Assembly (NCBI RefSeq): GCF_001020565.1
Contig: NZ_LDAS01000001.1
Location: 2,132,520 to 2,196,519, forward strand
Length of the DNA: 64,000 bases
Source: Maribacter thermophilus
GTDB taxonomy: Bacteria > Bacteroidota > Bacteroidia > Flavobacteriales > Flavobacteriaceae
Direction: 5' to 3'
A program made the position numbers and the translations under genes. The first letter of the stretch is position 1, and the number at the start of each line of letters is the position of its first letter. Positions 36,565 through 46,713 of this stretch are shown here, in pieces. The notes under the pieces were generated by a model. It searched no databases. It was not told where the DNA came from and saw only the letters and a list, made by a program, of their open reading frames with translations.

Positions 36565-37476
36565 CTATTCTCTAATTAAAGGTAATGTACTACATCTTAA
36601 AAGGCCTTCTTGCTTTGAAATCTCGGCATATGGAATCTCCTCCACAACAAAACCCTCGTCTCTAAGCCAATTGTTCAACCTATCAAAGTTGCGTTCGGAA
36701 ACCACAACATTTGGCGAAATCGAAAAAACATTACTGAACATTCTATACATTTCATCAGAAGTTATTTCGAAAATATTTTCCTTTCCAAAAAAATCTACCA
36801 ACCATAAATATTCTTCCTCTACCAAAAAACCATTTTTATGAAGTATCGCCTTTCCTTGCCCTAAAGGTTGAAAACAACAATCTAAATGCAGGGCGTTTTC
36901 TTTAGCGTTCTTACTCTTTCTAAGTTCAAATGATTTTACTTTCTTGTGCGGAAATTGGGCTCTTAAATATTCGACGGCATGTTTATTGGTCCGTGCGGTA
37001 ATCTGGTCGGCATAATCCTCACCTGTATAGGTACCTACAAAAATATAATCGTTCCAAGGCATTACATCCCCTCCCTCTACATGCACCTCTTCTGGTGGGT
37101 GTAAGATATTTTTATCTTCTATTTTGTCAAGAACGTGCAAAATAGCCTCTACTTCTCTTTCCCTATCGGGCAATATATTGGCAACGATCAATTTATCCTC
37201 AATGACAAAAGCAATATCCCGAGAAAATATTTGATTGCAATTTTCTAAAACCTCGGGTCTAAAAACATTGACTCCGTATTTTTTAAAAACGGCGGCAAAG
37301 GCCTCCATTTCTTCCATCATATCTTTTTCTGTTGGATATGTCCCCGCAAGAATATGTTCCAAAGATTTTGGATCATATGCTTCTTCGGGCTTTGGCACCG
37401 GACCACAACTTTTGGCAGTACCTAACACCACAGCTTTTAATGGTGAGATTTCATCATTTATATTAAGCTTTAGCAT
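36565..37476 (-). CDS. DDAH/arginine deiminase-like amidinohydrolase
   Basis: A 303-residue protein of the amidinotransferase family, closer to dimethylarginine dimethylaminohydrolases and glycine amidinotransferase-like proteins than to CtlX. The fold's catalytic set appears in IFSRDIAF, VEGGDVMPWN (acidic residues), the ALHLDCCF histidine and the C-terminal LLRCSTLPL cysteine (Cys295). It probably hydrolyses a guanidino compound. It overlaps in function with the adjacent ctlX and may supply citrulline to it, which would be an arginine- or methylarginine-degrading pair; this is inference. Confidence 0.75.
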   Translation of the reverse strand: MLKLNINDEISPLKAVVLGTAKSCGPVPKPEEAYDPKSLEHILAGTYPTEKDMMEEMEAFAAVFKKYGVNVFRPEVLENCNQIFSRDIAFVIEDKLIVANILPDREREVEAILHVLDKIEDKNILHPPEEVHVEGGDVMPWNDYIFVGTYTGEDYADQITARTNKHAVEYLRAQFPHKKVKSFELRKSKNAKENALHLDCCFQPLGQGKAILHKNGFLVEEEYLWLVDFFGKENIFEITSDEMYRMFSNVFSISPNVVVSERNFDRLNNWLRDEGFVVEEIPYAEISKQEGLLRCSTLPLIRE

Positions 37477-37505
37477 ACGATAATTTTTTGCGCTAAGGTA
37501 CTATT

Positions 37506-37547
37506 AAAAAACGCCCTCTTAAAAAATTTAAGAGGGCGTTTTTTTAC
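37506..37547. terminator. strong bidirectional-looking terminator after gltA
   Basis: ACGCCCTCTTAAA (37511-37523) pairs perfectly with TTTAAGAGGGCGT (37527-37539), with A tracts before and T tracts after. It lies after the gltA stop and before the amidinohydrolase start. Confidence 0.9.
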
Positions 37548-37564
37548 TCTAATTTTAGTCTTAA

Positions 37565-38851
37565 CTATCTAGATTTCAAATCAACAAAAGGTCGCAATTT
37601 TTCACCTATATAAACCTGTCTAGGCCTACCTATAGGTTCTCCCCTTAATCTCATTTCTCTCCACTGGGCAATCCATCCCGGCAACCTTCCTAGGGCGAAC
37701 ATCACCGTAAACATTTCGGTAGGTATACCCAAAGCCCTATAAATAATTCCCGAATAAAAATCGACGTTCGGGTATAATTTTCTATCTACAAAATATGGAT
37801 CTTCCAATGCTTCTTTCTCCAAACCTTTGGCTATATCTAAAATTGGATCATCTATACCTAGGTCACTAAGTACTTCATCCGCTGCCTTTTTAATGATCTT
37901 GGCCCGCGGGTCAAAGTTTTTATACACCCTATGGCCAAAGCCCATAAGCCTAAACGGGTCATTTTTATCTTTTGCTTTCGCCATATATTTTTTAGTATCA
38001 CCACCATCGGCCTCAATAGCTTCCAACATCTCTAGAACCGCTTGGTTGGCACCGCCGTGCAATGGCCCCCACAAAGCAGAAATACCTGCCGATAACGAAG
38101 CGAACAGCCCAGCATGTGAAGAACCGACGATTCTAACCGTAGAAGTAGAACAATTCTGCTCATGATCCCCGTGAAGAATCAACAACTTGTCCAAGGCATC
38201 TATAACCACCTTGTTTCTTTTGTATTCTTGGTTGGGACGTTTGAACATCATTTTATGGATATTTTCAACATATCCTAATGTATCGTCCCCGTAGTCTAGT
38301 GGCAATCCTTTTTTCTTACGTAAGGTCCACGCTACCAACACCGGAAACTTAGCCAATATCCTTACAATGGCATGGTACATATCTTTTTCGGAGCTAACGT
38401 CTACCGTCGACGGGTTAAACGCAATCAAGGCACTTGTTAATGACGACAAAACCCCCATTGGGTGTGCAGATTTTGGAAAACCGTCCAAAATCTTTTTCAT
38501 TTCTTCATCTACGTGAGACTCGTCCGTAATATCCTTATGAAATTTGGCCAGTTCTTCTTCATTGGGCAATTCACCGAATATGAGCAAATAGGCCACTTCT
38601 AAAAAGTCTGCTTTTTCTGCCAATTCTTCTATAGAATACCCCCTATATCTCAATATTCCTTTTTCTCCATCCAAAAAAGTAATGGCACTTTCACATGAAC
38701 CGGTATTTTTGTAACCTGGATCTATGGTAATCATACCCCCTGTAGAGGAGCGTAATGTTTTAATATCAATCGCGAGTTCGTCCTCAGTTCCTTTCACTAC
38801 TGGAAACTCATACTTTTGACCATTATATTCTAAAGTAGCTTTATCTGACAT
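37565..38851 (-). CDS. gltA: citrate synthase
   Basis: A 428-residue hexameric-type citrate synthase of the TCA cycle, joining oxaloacetate and acetyl-CoA. The active-site elements are GDHEQNCSTSTVR, SSHAGLFASLSAGISALWGP, FRLMGFGHRVYKN and the C-terminal aspartate region DVDFYSGI. A candidate promoter lies about 30 bases upstream, and a strong terminator follows, so it is probably a single-gene unit. Confidence 0.96.
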   Translation of the reverse strand: MSDKATLEYNGQKYEFPVVKGTEDELAIDIKTLRSSTGGMITIDPGYKNTGSCESAITFLDGEKGILRYRGYSIEELAEKADFLEVAYLLIFGELPNEEELAKFHKDITDESHVDEEMKKILDGFPKSAHPMGVLSSLTSALIAFNPSTVDVSSEKDMYHAIVRILAKFPVLVAWTLRKKKGLPLDYGDDTLGYVENIHKMMFKRPNQEYKRNKVVIDALDKLLILHGDHEQNCSTSTVRIVGSSHAGLFASLSAGISALWGPLHGGANQAVLEMLEAIEADGGDTKKYMAKAKDKNDPFRLMGFGHRVYKNFDPRAKIIKKAADEVLSDLGIDDPILDIAKGLEKEALEDPYFVDRKLYPNVDFYSGIIYRALGIPTEMFTVMFALGRLPGWIAQWREMRLRGEPIGRPRQVYIGEKLRPFVDLKSR

Positions 38852-38881
38852 TTTAAAATTTTACTTGTTATTCAATAGTTG

Positions 38882-38912
38882 TAAAGTTAATAAAATAGGG
38901 ATGTTTTAACAA
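38882..38912 (-). promoter_or_regulatory. candidate gltA promoter
   Basis: On the minus strand TTG (38912-38910), 20 bases, then TAACTTTA (38889-38882), seven of eight bases like TAnnTTTG. The ATG is 30 bases downstream. Confidence 0.4.
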
Positions 38913-38965
38913 TTTAACTGTTCTGTTTGGGCAAAAATTAACAATAAGGATATTGGCCGGAAAGA

Positions 38966-40501
38966 CTATAACAAATAAAGGTCTTTATAATACTCATTTA
39001 CTGAGTTTTCCCACGTAAAACGCATTTTTTTTGCGTTGGTCTGTATACGTTTCCACTTAGGTCTGTCTTTTTCCCACATCGTAAGGGCCTCATCAAAGAC
39101 CTTAAGCATATTCTGTATTTTCTCTTCATAGCTATCACCGTCGAAAGCAAAGCCGGTTTTCATATGTGCGACCGTATCTTTTAAACCTCCAGTATGATGT
39201 ACCAAACAGGGATTTCCATTTCTCATGGCCAACATTTGACTTATTCCACATGGTTCAAACAAACTGGGCATAAAATAAAGATCGGTCTCTAGATATATAG
39301 AGTCTATCAAATCCTCGGATTGGCCATTGGTAAAAACAAAGTTCTTGTGTTTATAGCTCATTTCACGGAACATTTCCTCATAATCAGGATTTCCGGTACC
39401 TAGCAGCATAAAAATACCATCCACTTTCTTTAGTCGTTCAAGAATTGCTTCGAAGGCTTCTGGAGATTGTTTTAAGAAATAGAATTTTTGCTCGGTCAAC
39501 CTGGCTACACTAGAAACAATGAACTTAGGTCTATTACCTACGTACTCCATTATTTTTTCTCCTGTATGGGCCAAGAAATCCGCTTTGTATTTTTTTGATT
39601 CGTCTTGAAGCCACCCGAACAAGGCCTTCACAATATTTCTATACAAGAATCCTTTCTCAGCCGTTCTAATATTGTTATAGTTGGATGCGTTTAAAATACC
39701 GAACAACCTACCCTCATTATCGGCTTGTTGTAAATCTTTTTCCAAACCCTCGCCCCCTATAAATTCTGGCGGTCTGCTTGGCAGCATTACATCTTCTTTA
39801 TACGAAGGCGAAACCGTATGAACGGCATCTGCCAATCTTATTCCGACGGCCATCAAATTAATACAGTCTTGATATCTAGGATCTTTCAATGCCTCGTGGT
39901 CTAGGGGTATCTCGTTAAACCAATTATGTACCGAAGCGTAGTTGTCATAAAAAGGCCTTATACCCTGAATTGCCAAATTGTGGATACTATACACATATCT
40001 CATTTTTTTCAAATCCTTATATGCAGGGTGATATGTTTTTAAAAAAAGAACTGCACTCGAATGCCAATCATGCATATGTACGATATCCAAATCACCAAAA
40101 GCCCCTATTTTTATTGCCTCTGCTACAGCTGTGGAAAAAATCATGAACTTAATAAAATCATTAAAGAAAGGCTCTGTAGGGTCATCGTGATAAATATGGG
40201 CGATACCCCCTTCGGTAATCTCTGGATGATGAATTACATAATGGGTAATATTCTTGATTATCTTTTTGGGAAGTACCTCATAGAGTTCCGCTTTATAATT
40301 TACCCCCCTTAAACTGAACTCTAGATCGGTTTTAAAAATTGCATTTTTGTGCAATCTGCAGTAAGCAGGTACCACCACATGTGCCCTATCTCCTCTTTTT
40401 GCAATTTCTCGGGGAACATCTCTTACCACATCACCCATACCGCCTGCTTTACAATTGGGAATTGCATCGTTCTCTGCAGAAACAAAAAGGAAATTATTCA
40501 T
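38966..40501 (-). CDS. glgA: glycogen/starch synthase (GT5)
   Basis: A 511-residue GT5 glycosyltransferase that extends alpha-1,4-glucan from ADP- or UDP-glucose. The N-terminal donor-site motif is KAGGMGDV (residues 18-25) instead of the commoner KTGGLADV. HMHDWHSS and YSIHNLAIQG follow, and the C-terminal GT-B half has MPSLFEPCGISQML and HHTGGLKDTV. No glgB, glgC or glgP is adjacent, so it appears to stand alone. Length and domain order are normal. Confidence 0.85.
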   Translation of the reverse strand: MNNFLFVSAENDAIPNCKAGGMGDVVRDVPREIAKRGDRAHVVVPAYCRLHKNAIFKTDLEFSLRGVNYKAELYEVLPKKIIKNITHYVIHHPEITEGGIAHIYHDDPTEPFFNDFIKFMIFSTAVAEAIKIGAFGDLDIVHMHDWHSSAVLFLKTYHPAYKDLKKMRYVYSIHNLAIQGIRPFYDNYASVHNWFNEIPLDHEALKDPRYQDCINLMAVGIRLADAVHTVSPSYKEDVMLPSRPPEFIGGEGLEKDLQQADNEGRLFGILNASNYNNIRTAEKGFLYRNIVKALFGWLQDESKKYKADFLAHTGEKIMEYVGNRPKFIVSSVARLTEQKFYFLKQSPEAFEAILERLKKVDGIFMLLGTGNPDYEEMFREMSYKHKNFVFTNGQSEDLIDSIYLETDLYFMPSLFEPCGISQMLAMRNGNPCLVHHTGGLKDTVAHMKTGFAFDGDSYEEKIQNMLKVFDEALTMWEKDRPKWKRIQTNAKKMRFTWENSVNEYYKDLYLL

Positions 40502-40566
40502 ATGGAGGCTACATTTTTTAAAAATTCATAATCCTTAAAAAGGTAGGCAAAGTTTTAGATTAGACC

Positions 40567-40600
40567 AAAAAAAAAGGCTTTCCAATGAAAGCCTTTTTAA
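40567..40600 (-). terminator. intrinsic terminator of eno
   Basis: AAAAAGGCTTTC (40571-40582) pairs with GAAAGCCTTTTT (40587-40598) around a CAAT loop, giving a T-rich end on either strand. It follows the eno stop. Confidence 0.85.
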
Positions 40601-40616
40601 TTTTTAATTATTGACA

Positions 40617-41912
<1,296 letters not shown>

Positions 41913-41960
41913 TTATTCTCTTAATTAAATTGTTTATAAAAATGATTTGTAAAGATACAA

Positions 41961-41991
41961 ACCTTGTTTTCAAGGTGAACATTTACACCTT
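41961..41991. other. overlapping alternative hairpins between carA and eno
   Basis: ACCTTG-TTTT-CAAGGT (41961-41976) and AAGGTG-N8-CACCTT (41972-41991) share the AAGGT segment, so they cannot form together. They lie in the eno leader or the carA 3' region. No U tract follows, so this is not a clear terminator. Confidence 0.35.
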
Positions 41992-42023
41992 TTAAATACA
42001 AATAATATAATGATAATTTAAAC

Positions 42024-43145
42024 TTAGGCCGATTGTTTTGAGTTTTTCTCAATTAATTTAAAAAAATCATCAAAAAGATAATCGGCATCATGAGGCCCCG
42101 GACTTGCCTCTGGGTGGTACTGAACGGAAAACACATCCTTATCTTTCATTCTAATACCGGCGACAGTCTGATCATTCAAATGAACATGGGTAATCTCTAA
42201 GTTATCATTTGATTCAGTTTCCTCCCTATTAATGGCAAAACCATGGTTTTGCGAAGTTATTTCCCCTTTACCTGTTTTTAAATTCAGAATAGGATGGTTA
42301 ATACCTCTATGGCCATTGTGCATTTTATAGGTAGACACTCCATTTGCCAAAGCAATGACCTGGTGTCCCAGACAAATGCCGAAGAGCGGTTTATCAGACT
42401 TTATTATTTCTTTGGCAACCTCAATGGCATCCACCAACGGCTCTGGATCACCAGGGCCGTTAGAAATGAAATAAGCATCTGGGTTCCAATTGGCCATATC
42501 CGAGAATTTTGCATTGTATGGATACACCTTTATATAAGCCCCTCGTTTCGCTAAATTGCGGAGTATGTTCTTTTTGATCCCTATATCCAACGCGGCAATT
42601 TTAAAAGGAGCATCTTCTTCCCCATAAAAATAGGGCTCTTTGGTAGACACCTTAGAAGCCAATTCCAGTCCTTCCATACTTGGCACTTCTGCCAATTGCC
42701 CTTTTAGTGCCTCTATATTGTCAACATCGGTAGATATAACGGCATTCATAGCACCATTATCTCTTATATAACTGACCAACGCCCTTGTATCTACATCAGA
42801 GATAGCAAAGAGATTGTACTTGTTCAAAAATTCTTCTAAACTGGCATCTGCAATAGATCGGGAATACTCGTAACTAAAATTTCTACATATTAAACCTGAT
42901 ATCTTTATTGAGTCCGATTCAATTTCTTCCTCGTTTGTACCATAGTTTCCTATATGGGCGTTTGTTGTAACCATTAGTTGGCCAAAATAAGAAGGATCCG
43001 TAAAAATCTCTTGATACCCTGTCATTCCAGTATTAAAACAAACTTCCCCGAAGGCTGTCCCTTCTTTATCACCTACAGATTTACCATAAAAAATGGTTCC
43101 ATCGGCCAGTAATATAAACGCTTTCTTTTTAGATTGATATTTCAT
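42024..43145 (-). CDS. carA: carbamoyl-phosphate synthase small subunit
   Basis: A 373-residue glutamine amidotransferase subunit that feeds ammonia to CarB for arginine and pyrimidine synthesis. The N-terminal domain has GEVCFNTGMTGYQE. The class I glutaminase domain has the nucleophile Cys in GICLGHQ (about 259-265) and the His-Glu pair in QYHPEASPGP. carB is not in the window beside it, so the two subunits are encoded apart here. It follows the rplQ terminator. Confidence 0.96.
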   Translation of the reverse strand: MKYQSKKKAFILLADGTIFYGKSVGDKEGTAFGEVCFNTGMTGYQEIFTDPSYFGQLMVTTNAHIGNYGTNEEEIESDSIKISGLICRNFSYEYSRSIADASLEEFLNKYNLFAISDVDTRALVSYIRDNGAMNAVISTDVDNIEALKGQLAEVPSMEGLELASKVSTKEPYFYGEEDAPFKIAALDIGIKKNILRNLAKRGAYIKVYPYNAKFSDMANWNPDAYFISNGPGDPEPLVDAIEVAKEIIKSDKPLFGICLGHQVIALANGVSTYKMHNGHRGINHPILNLKTGKGEITSQNHGFAINREETESNDNLEITHVHLNDQTVAGIRMKDKDVFSVQYHPEASPGPHDADYLFDDFFKLIEKNSKQSA

Positions 43146-43180
43146 TCTACCTCTTTACTTTTTACAGTTAACAAAAAAAC

Positions 43181-43218
43181 ATAAAAAAAGGATAAGCTTT
43201 TAGGCTTATCCTTTTATA
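43181..43218 (-). terminator. terminator of the ribosomal supercluster, after rplQ
   Basis: AAAAGGATAAGC (43186-43197) pairs perfectly with GCTTATCCTTTT (43204-43215). A-rich sequence on the plus strand gives a T-rich tail on the minus strand. It closes the rpsL-to-rplQ run. Confidence 0.88.
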
Positions 43219-43240
43219 ATTATCAATATTTATTGACATG

Positions 43241-43825
43241 TTATTCTTTTGAATCATCCTCTTTGGCCTTGTTCTCGGTTTGAGATTCAGTTTCGGTTTC
43301 AGTCTTAACCTCTGGAGCAGCTTCAACTTTTGGCTCTTCCACTTTAGTTTCTTCAACTACAGCCTCGGCTTTATCAGCATTACCACTTCCTCCTCTACGA
43401 CTTCTTCTTGTAGATTTCTTCTTAGGCTTACCAGCATTATACAGCTCATTGAAATCAACCAATTCGATCATAGCCATATCAGCGTTATCTCCCAATCGAT
43501 TTCCCAATTTGATAATTCTAGTATAACCACCCGGTCTATCGCCAACTTTCTCTGACACTACACTGAACAATTCTGTTACAGCATACTTGTCTCTAAGATA
43601 TTTGAATACTATTCTTCTGTTGTGAGTTCCTTTATCGGCAGTCAAATTATTTTCTGCTTTAGATCTTGTGATCAAAGGTTCAACGAATTGCTTTAACGCT
43701 TTGGCTTTAGCAACAGTGGTGTTTATTCTTTTATGTTCTATTAGGGAGCATGCCATATTTGCCAACATAGCTTTTCTATGTGCAGCTTTTCTTCCTAAAT
43801 GATTAACTTTTTTACCGTGTCTCAT
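43241..43825 (-). CDS. rplQ: 50S ribosomal protein L17, long form
   Basis: A 194-residue L17 near the polypeptide exit side of the large subunit. The core (1 to about 125) starts [21 protein letters not shown] and is normal. Beyond it are a basic stretch ([12 protein letters not shown]) and a 45-residue Glu/Thr/Lys-rich low-complexity tail, making it much longer than the roughly 127-residue enterobacterial protein. Such tails are common in Bacteroidota. It is the last gene of the cluster, 59 bases after rpoA. Confidence 0.96.
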   Translation of the reverse strand: MRHGKKVNHLGRKAAHRKAMLANMACSLIEHKRINTTVAKAKALKQFVEPLITRSKAENNLTADKGTHNRRIVFKYLRDKYAVTELFSVVSEKVGDRPGGYTRIIKLGNRLGDNADMAMIELVDFNELYNAGKPKKKSTRRSRRGGSGNADKAEAVVEETKVEEPKVEAAPEVKTETETESQTENKAKEDDSKE

Positions 43826-43884
43826 GTTTTTGTATTATCATCTTGCTACCAGACCCGTTGGAACGAGGAGCAAAATATGATTAA

Positions 43885-44877
43885 TTAATCTTTATCTAAT
43901 TTATATTTTGACAAATCCATTCCAAAGCTCAAACCTTTGTTGATCACCAACTCCTCAAGCTCGGTCAATGATTTTTTACCGAAGTTTCTAAACTTCATCA
44001 AATCATTCTTGTTAAAAGAAACCAAGTCTCCCAAGGTATCTACTTCAGCAGCTTTCAAACAGTTCAATGCCCTTACAGACAAGTCCATATCGACCAATTT
44101 GGTCTTCAACAACTGTCTCATGTGTAAAGACTCCTCATCATAAGTCTCTGTTTGTGCTATTTCGTCCGCCTCAAGCGTGATACGCTCGTCAGAGAACAAC
44201 ATGAAGTGATGAATCAATACTTTGGCCGCTTCTGTCAAAGCATCTTTAGGATGTATGGAACCATCGGATACAATCTCAAAAACCAATTTCTCATAATCGG
44301 TCTTTTGTTCTACACGAAAGTTCTCGATACTATATTTTACATTCTTAATAGGTGTAAAAATAGAATCTACAGCAATGGTACCGATAGGTGCTCCCGATTT
44401 TTTGTTTTCTTCTGCAGGAACATAACCCCTTCCCTTGTCAATGGTAATTTCCATATTGATGCTTACTTTGGCATCCATATTACATATTACCAAATCTGGA
44501 TTCAACACTTGATATCCAGAAATAAATTTTTGAAAATCCCCGGCAGTCAATTGCTCTTTTCCACTCACGGAAATAGAAACCACTTCGGCTTCAGAATCCT
44601 CTATCTGCTTTTTAAAACGAACTTGTTTTAAATTTAGGATAATTTCGGTTACATCTTCAACAACACCAGGAATTACTGAGAACTCGTGTTCTACCTTATC
44701 TATCCTTACGGACGTAATGGCATAGCCTTCCAATGAAGAAAGCAATACCCTTCTTAATGCATTCCCAACAGTTAATCCATAACCAGGTTCCAAAGGACGA
44801 AATTCGAACTTTCCTTCGAAATCTGAGGAATCGATCATTATTACTTTATCGGGTTTCTGAAAATTAAATAATGCCAT
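43885..44877 (-). CDS. rpoA: DNA-directed RNA polymerase alpha subunit
   Basis: A 330-residue alpha subunit. The N-terminal assembly domain (1 to about 235) has [20 protein letters not shown] (about 33-52). A flexible linker leads to the C-terminal domain (about 255-325), whose helix-hairpin-helix [15 protein letters not shown] and [13 protein letters not shown] bind UP elements and activators. Gene order rpsD-rpoA-rplQ is the standard alpha operon end. Confidence 0.97.
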   Translation of the reverse strand: MALFNFQKPDKVIMIDSSDFEGKFEFRPLEPGYGLTVGNALRRVLLSSLEGYAITSVRIDKVEHEFSVIPGVVEDVTEIILNLKQVRFKKQIEDSEAEVVSISVSGKEQLTAGDFQKFISGYQVLNPDLVICNMDAKVSINMEITIDKGRGYVPAEENKKSGAPIGTIAVDSIFTPIKNVKYSIENFRVEQKTDYEKLVFEIVSDGSIHPKDALTEAAKVLIHHFMLFSDERITLEADEIAQTETYDEESLHMRQLLKTKLVDMDLSVRALNCLKAAEVDTLGDLVSFNKNDLMKFRNFGKKSLTELEELVINKGLSFGMDLSKYKLDKD

Positions 44878-44895
44878 AATAGGATCAGTGTTGTT

Positions 44896-45501
44896 TTATT
44901 TTGAGTATAACTCGACTATTAATTGTTCTTTGATATTTTCTGGAATCTGCATTCTTTCAGGTACAGAAACAAACGTACCTTCCTTTTTGTCATTGTTCCA
45001 AGTCAACCATTCATATACAGCACTATTGGCAGCAAGAGAATCTTGTATGCTCTGTAAAGACTTTGATTTTTCTCTTACACCGACTACATCACCAGGTTTC
45101 AAAGAATAAGATGGAATATTGACCAATTCTCCGTTTACGGTTATGTGCCTATGTGAAACCAATTGTCTGGCGCCGCTTCTAGTTGGAGCTATCCCCATTC
45201 TAAAAACAACATTATCCAAACGACACTCACATAATTGTAAAAGAATCTCACCGGTAACACCTTCTTTCCTTTTAGCGGAAGCGAACAAGTTTCTAAATTG
45301 TTTTTCTAGAATACCGTAAGTATATTTTGCTTTTTGTTTTTCCATTAACTGAACAGAGTACTCGGATTTTTTTCCTCTTCTTCTGTTGTTACCATGTTGT
45401 CCTGGAGGGTAATTTTTCTTTTCAAAAGACTTGTCGTCCCCGAATATCGCTTCTCCGAATTTACGTGCGATCTTTGATTTTGGTCCTGTATATCTTGCCA
45501 T
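44896..45501 (-). CDS. rpsD: 30S ribosomal protein S4
   Basis: A 201-residue assembly protein that binds 16S rRNA first in the small-subunit body. The N-terminus ([17 protein letters not shown]) lacks the zinc cysteines, so it is the C-minus form. The S4 RNA-binding domain is at about 93-155 ([21 protein letters not shown]). In other bacteria S4 represses the alpha operon; a direct repeat of ATCGAAGG in the 88-base gap to rpsK could be part of such a site, but this is a guess. Confidence 0.96.
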   Translation of the reverse strand: MARYTGPKSKIARKFGEAIFGDDKSFEKKNYPPGQHGNNRRRGKKSEYSVQLMEKQKAKYTYGILEKQFRNLFASAKRKEGVTGEILLQLCECRLDNVVFRMGIAPTRSGARQLVSHRHITVNGELVNIPSYSLKPGDVVGVREKSKSLQSIQDSLAANSAVYEWLTWNNDKKEGTFVSVPERMQIPENIKEQLIVELYSK

Positions 45502-45589
45502 TTTCTTAAATTATGAAAGTGAGATTATGAATTAAGGCTTATCCTTCGATAATCGTAATTACACCTTCGATGAAATATATTAATATTGA

Positions 45590-45982
45590 TTAAACTCTTC
45601 TTCTTTTTGGAGGTCTACAACCGTTATGAGGCATTGGCGTAACATCTATGATCTCTGTTACTTCAATTCCTGAGTTATGAATAGAACGGATGGCAGACTC
45701 CCTACCGTTTCCAGGTCCTTTCACATAAACCTTAACTTTTCTCAAACCTGCTTCATGAGCTACTTTAGAACAATCCTCGGCAGCAACCTGAGCAGCGTAC
45801 GGAGTATTCTTCTTAGAACCTCTAAATCCTAATTTACCAGCAGATGACCATGATATCACATCACCTTTTTTGTTGGTCAATGAAATGATTATGTTATTAA
45901 AGGATGCAGTTACGTGCGCTTCTCCAACAGAATCAACTATAACTTTACGTTTTTTGGTTACCTTAGTATTTGCCTTTGCCAT
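45590..45982 (-). CDS. rpsK: 30S ribosomal protein S11
   Basis: A 130-residue platform protein near the Shine-Dalgarno binding site and the tRNA E site. The [20 protein letters not shown] and [17 protein letters not shown] segments and the C-terminal [13 protein letters not shown] are diagnostic. It begins nine bases after rpsM, as expected in the alpha operon. Confidence 0.97.
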   Translation of the reverse strand: MAKANTKVTKKRKVIVDSVGEAHVTASFNNIIISLTNKKGDVISWSSAGKLGFRGSKKNTPYAAQVAAEDCSKVAHEAGLRKVKVYVKGPGNGRESAIRSIHNSGIEVTEIIDVTPMPHNGCRPPKRRRV

Positions 45983-45991
45983 ACCTATTTA

Positions 45992-46366
45992 TTATTTAGT
46001 AGCTTTCTTCTTGTTAGCAACTGTTTTTCTCTTTCCTTTTCTAGTTCTAGAGTTGTTCTTTGTACGTTGACCTCTTAATGGCAAACCAGATCTGTGGCGT
46101 ATACCCCTGTAACATCCAATATCCATTAATCGCTTAATGTTCAACTGAGTTTCGGAACGTAACTCACCTTCAATAGTGTAGAAAGAAACTGCTTCCCTGA
46201 TACGACCTATTTCATCATCGTTCCAATCAGAAACTTTTGTATCTTCACTAACTTGGGCTTTTTTCAAAATTTCCTTTGCCCTACTTCTTCCTATTCCGAA
46301 AATATAGGTCAAGGCTATTACGCCCCTCTTCTGTTTTGGTATATCTATACCCGCGATTCTTGCCAT
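45992..46366 (-). CDS. rpsM: 30S ribosomal protein S13
   Basis: A 124-residue head protein that contacts the P-site tRNA and the B1 intersubunit bridges. The N-terminal helix-two-turn-helix ([20 protein letters not shown]) and the C-terminal basic tail ([18 protein letters not shown]) are typical. Its start is two bases after the rpmJ stop. Confidence 0.97.
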   Translation of the reverse strand: MARIAGIDIPKQKRGVIALTYIFGIGRSRAKEILKKAQVSEDTKVSDWNDDEIGRIREAVSFYTIEGELRSETQLNIKRLMDIGCYRGIRHRSGLPLRGQRTKNNSRTRKGKRKTVANKKKATK

Positions 46367-46368
46367 AA

Positions 46369-46485
46369 TTACCCTTGTCTTTGTTTAAATCTAGGATTCT
46401 TTTTGTTGATTACGTACAATCTGCCCTTTCTGCGAACAATCTTGCAGTCGGCACTTCTCTTTTTTACTGATGCTCTTACTTTCAT
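46369..46485 (-). CDS. rpmJ: 50S ribosomal protein L36, cysteine-poor form
   Basis: A 38-residue protein (ATG at 46485) starting [20 protein letters not shown]. Only one cysteine remains, so the zinc-binding CxxC...CxxxxH set of the classical form is missing; this is the C-minus type usual in Bacteroidota. It sits between infA and rpsM, which supports the call although the gene is very short. Confidence 0.95.
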   Translation of the reverse strand: MKVRASVKKRSADCKIVRRKGRLYVINKKNPRFKQRQG

Positions 46486-46494
46486 CTTGCTGTC

Positions 46495-46710
46495 TTAGTA
46501 TCTATAAGTAATTCTTGCTTTGGTAAGGTCATAGGGACTCATTTCCAATTTAACCTTATCACCAGGTAATAGTTTAATATAATGCATGCGCATTTTACCT
46601 GAAATATGCGCAGTAACTACATGTCCATTCTCTAATTCTACTCGAAACATTGCGTTTGACAATGCCTCTATAATGGATCCATCTTGTTCTATCGCTGCTT
46701 GCTTAGCCAT
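46495..46710 (-). CDS. infA: translation initiation factor IF-1
   Basis: A 71-residue OB-fold protein that blocks the A site during initiation. It has [18 protein letters not shown] and the closing [19 protein letters not shown] sequence (here [16 protein letters not shown]). It follows secY by three bases. The map and adk genes found between secY and infA in many bacteria are absent here. Confidence 0.97.
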   Translation of the reverse strand: MAKQAAIEQDGSIIEALSNAMFRVELENGHVVTAHISGKMRMHYIKLLPGDKVKLEMSPYDLTKARITYRY

Positions 46711-46713
46711 AAA

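Noticed and set aside
43168..43356. 62-residue Leu/Lys-rich ORF at the rplQ end
   Set aside because: It is another frame of the repetitive rplQ tail and includes the terminator; no support as a gene.
45502..45589. ATCGAAGG direct repeat between rpsK and rpsD as an S4 repressor site
   Set aside because: Only two short copies and no convincing fold of the pseudoknot type; mentioned only as a weak hint under rpsD.
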